A DNA stretch of 64,000 bases. Origin: Tubulanus polymorphus. Lineage: Eukaryota; Nemertea; Palaeonemertea; Tubulaniformes; Tubulanidae. Made by a program: the position numbers and the translations under genes. The stretch spans positions 29,728,001-29,792,000 of the forward strand of contig NC_134025.1 in assembly GCF_964204645.1 (NCBI RefSeq), in the 5' to 3' direction. Shown here piece by piece: positions 62,926 to 64,000 of the stretch. The notes beneath the pieces were generated by a model. It saw only the letters and a list, made by a program, of their open reading frames with translations, had not been told where the DNA came from and ran no database searches. Numbering within the stretch: the first letter of the stretch is position 1; every line of letters begins with the position of its first letter.

Positions 62926-63537
62926 ATACGTATATACGTATATAACCTTTTTTGGAAAATTCCCCGTTTGCAATAAAGAAACGCCATTTTTGAAAATTCC
63001 TTGTTACTGGCCCCTGATGTCTGATGTGGTGATTAACTTTTAATGTGTACGATGTAATATTTGTATTGTCGAAAATATGTGGAATATTTTGAAATAATAA
63101 TTTGTCATACGCAGAATAATTCAAGTTTCAACCTTCCCAAACATGAGAAAATTATATCGATTACAAATATACAATCAATTACTGATCGACAAAGTCGTCC
63201 GATAGTTCTAGAGATTACGTTGATAGTTTTTGGCACAGGATTCGCGTTATTCTGTTCAGTTTCTATTTACGATATAATGTTGATTTTCAGCTAATCCTCG
63301 CAGGATAAATCACTGAGGTGGATTGCATTCATCGCACATTACGGCGCAATATAATCGATGAAAGAATCGCTGCGTAGCTAATAACGTTTTAAATGACGTT
63401 TCGAGCGCTTCGGGCGTTCAGTGGTCGAGAAACCACCTTTTTAAGACATCAGTTCTTCAATGAGGAAGCGAGAAATGAAATTTGAAGTCCCTAGGTTCGA
63501 ACTGGTGTACTCTGAGAACAGTGAATAATTAAATAAT

Positions 63538-63797
63538 TCACTCTCCCTTCAAGGGTAAAGAGTTTCCCAGATTGATAGATAGGCACGGCGCGTCTTTATC
63601 TAATGTATAAGCCTTCAGGCAGTCAACACTTATAAATCCACAATTGTTAGTGACACTTGTCATTGTCTGTACTTTTCTCAGCACTTTTTCAATCTGTATA
63701 AAATGATTACCATCCACAGCGTAATCATCGTGTAAGCTCTGTGTGTATAATCCAGATGACATAACTATACGTACTTTCCTCGAGTCAGCGTCACCTG
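63538..63797 (-). CDS. Possible terminal exon of an unidentified minus-strand gene
   Basis: After a possible acceptor (GGAATCTTCAG) the minus strand is open for about 86 codons to TGA at 63538. It has even residue use and readable segments (RKVRIVMSSGLYTQSLHDDY, GFISVDCLKAYTLDKD, LSINLGNSLPLKGE). I do not recognise the family. The upstream exons would lie to the right of the window edge. It could equally be a pseudogene or a chance frame. Confidence 0.25.
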
Positions 63798-64000
63798 AAG
63801 ATTCCAATAAGCCTTTTTACAGTTTCCAGGCGCCATTTTTTTGGGTACCCGCCGGGTCCGCATTGTTGAATTTTTTGTCCCTATTTTTCTCCGGTTTGAT
63901 TTTTTTATTTCGTTCATATCTCTGGATTTGATTAAGATAGAAACAAAGTAAAAGTATCGATGAACTCGGCTGATAATAAACTTTTTTTATGATATCACTC

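Noticed and set aside
63486-63510. GGTTCGAAC motif like a tRNA B-box
   Set aside because: No A-box or cloverleaf pairing in the preceding ~60 bases.

Overview
The window is animal nuclear DNA: AT-rich, with long gene-free stretches, genes split by short GT-AG introns, simple-sequence repeats and many small inverted-repeat elements. The gene set (PRDM13, DNMT2/TRDMT1, LRRC73-like, cytoplasmic TrpRS, an AZUL-HECT ubiquitin ligase) and its level of divergence from the human proteins as I know them suggest a bilaterian invertebrate. A marine lophotrochozoan such as a mollusc seems most likely, but that is inference. No operons, CRISPR arrays or rRNA genes were seen.

Layout: (1) 4.1-10.6 kb, minus strand: a seven-exon RhoGAP-domain protein of 501 codons. 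(2) 20.1-23.8 kb, plus strand: PRDM13, a neural PR-domain zinc-finger regulator, set in about 9.5 kb of gene-free DNA upstream and about 8.5 kb downstream. (3) 32.3-48.5 kb: a compact cluster. A broken coding sequence lies beside the 3' end of TRDMT1 (minus). TRDMT1 is head-to-head with an LRRC73-like gene (plus). That gene is tail-to-tail with WARS1 (minus), which is head-to-head with a UBE3A-family ligase gene (plus). (4) 48.5-64 kb: almost no recognisable coding sequence, apart from a possible first exon that stops right after its ATG, a tRNA-derived SINE-like stretch and one possible unidentified exon.

All five multi-exon gene models were built by hand from splice sites. In each, every junction keeps frame and the summed exon length is divisible by three. 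They are housekeeping or regulatory genes (tRNA methylation, tRNA charging, ubiquitin ligation, Rho signalling, neural transcription) and need not share a pathway. The two divergent pairs probably share promoter regions.

The most notable points are: an LRRC73-like protein with a long Gly/Tyr/Ser-rich prion-like tail; a RhoGAP domain that keeps the arginine finger but lacks the usual asparagine; a KMNAS signature in TrpRS; several families of short inverted-repeat transposons in introns, a 3' UTR and a shared promoter; and an unidentified frameshifted coding sequence downstream of TRDMT1.
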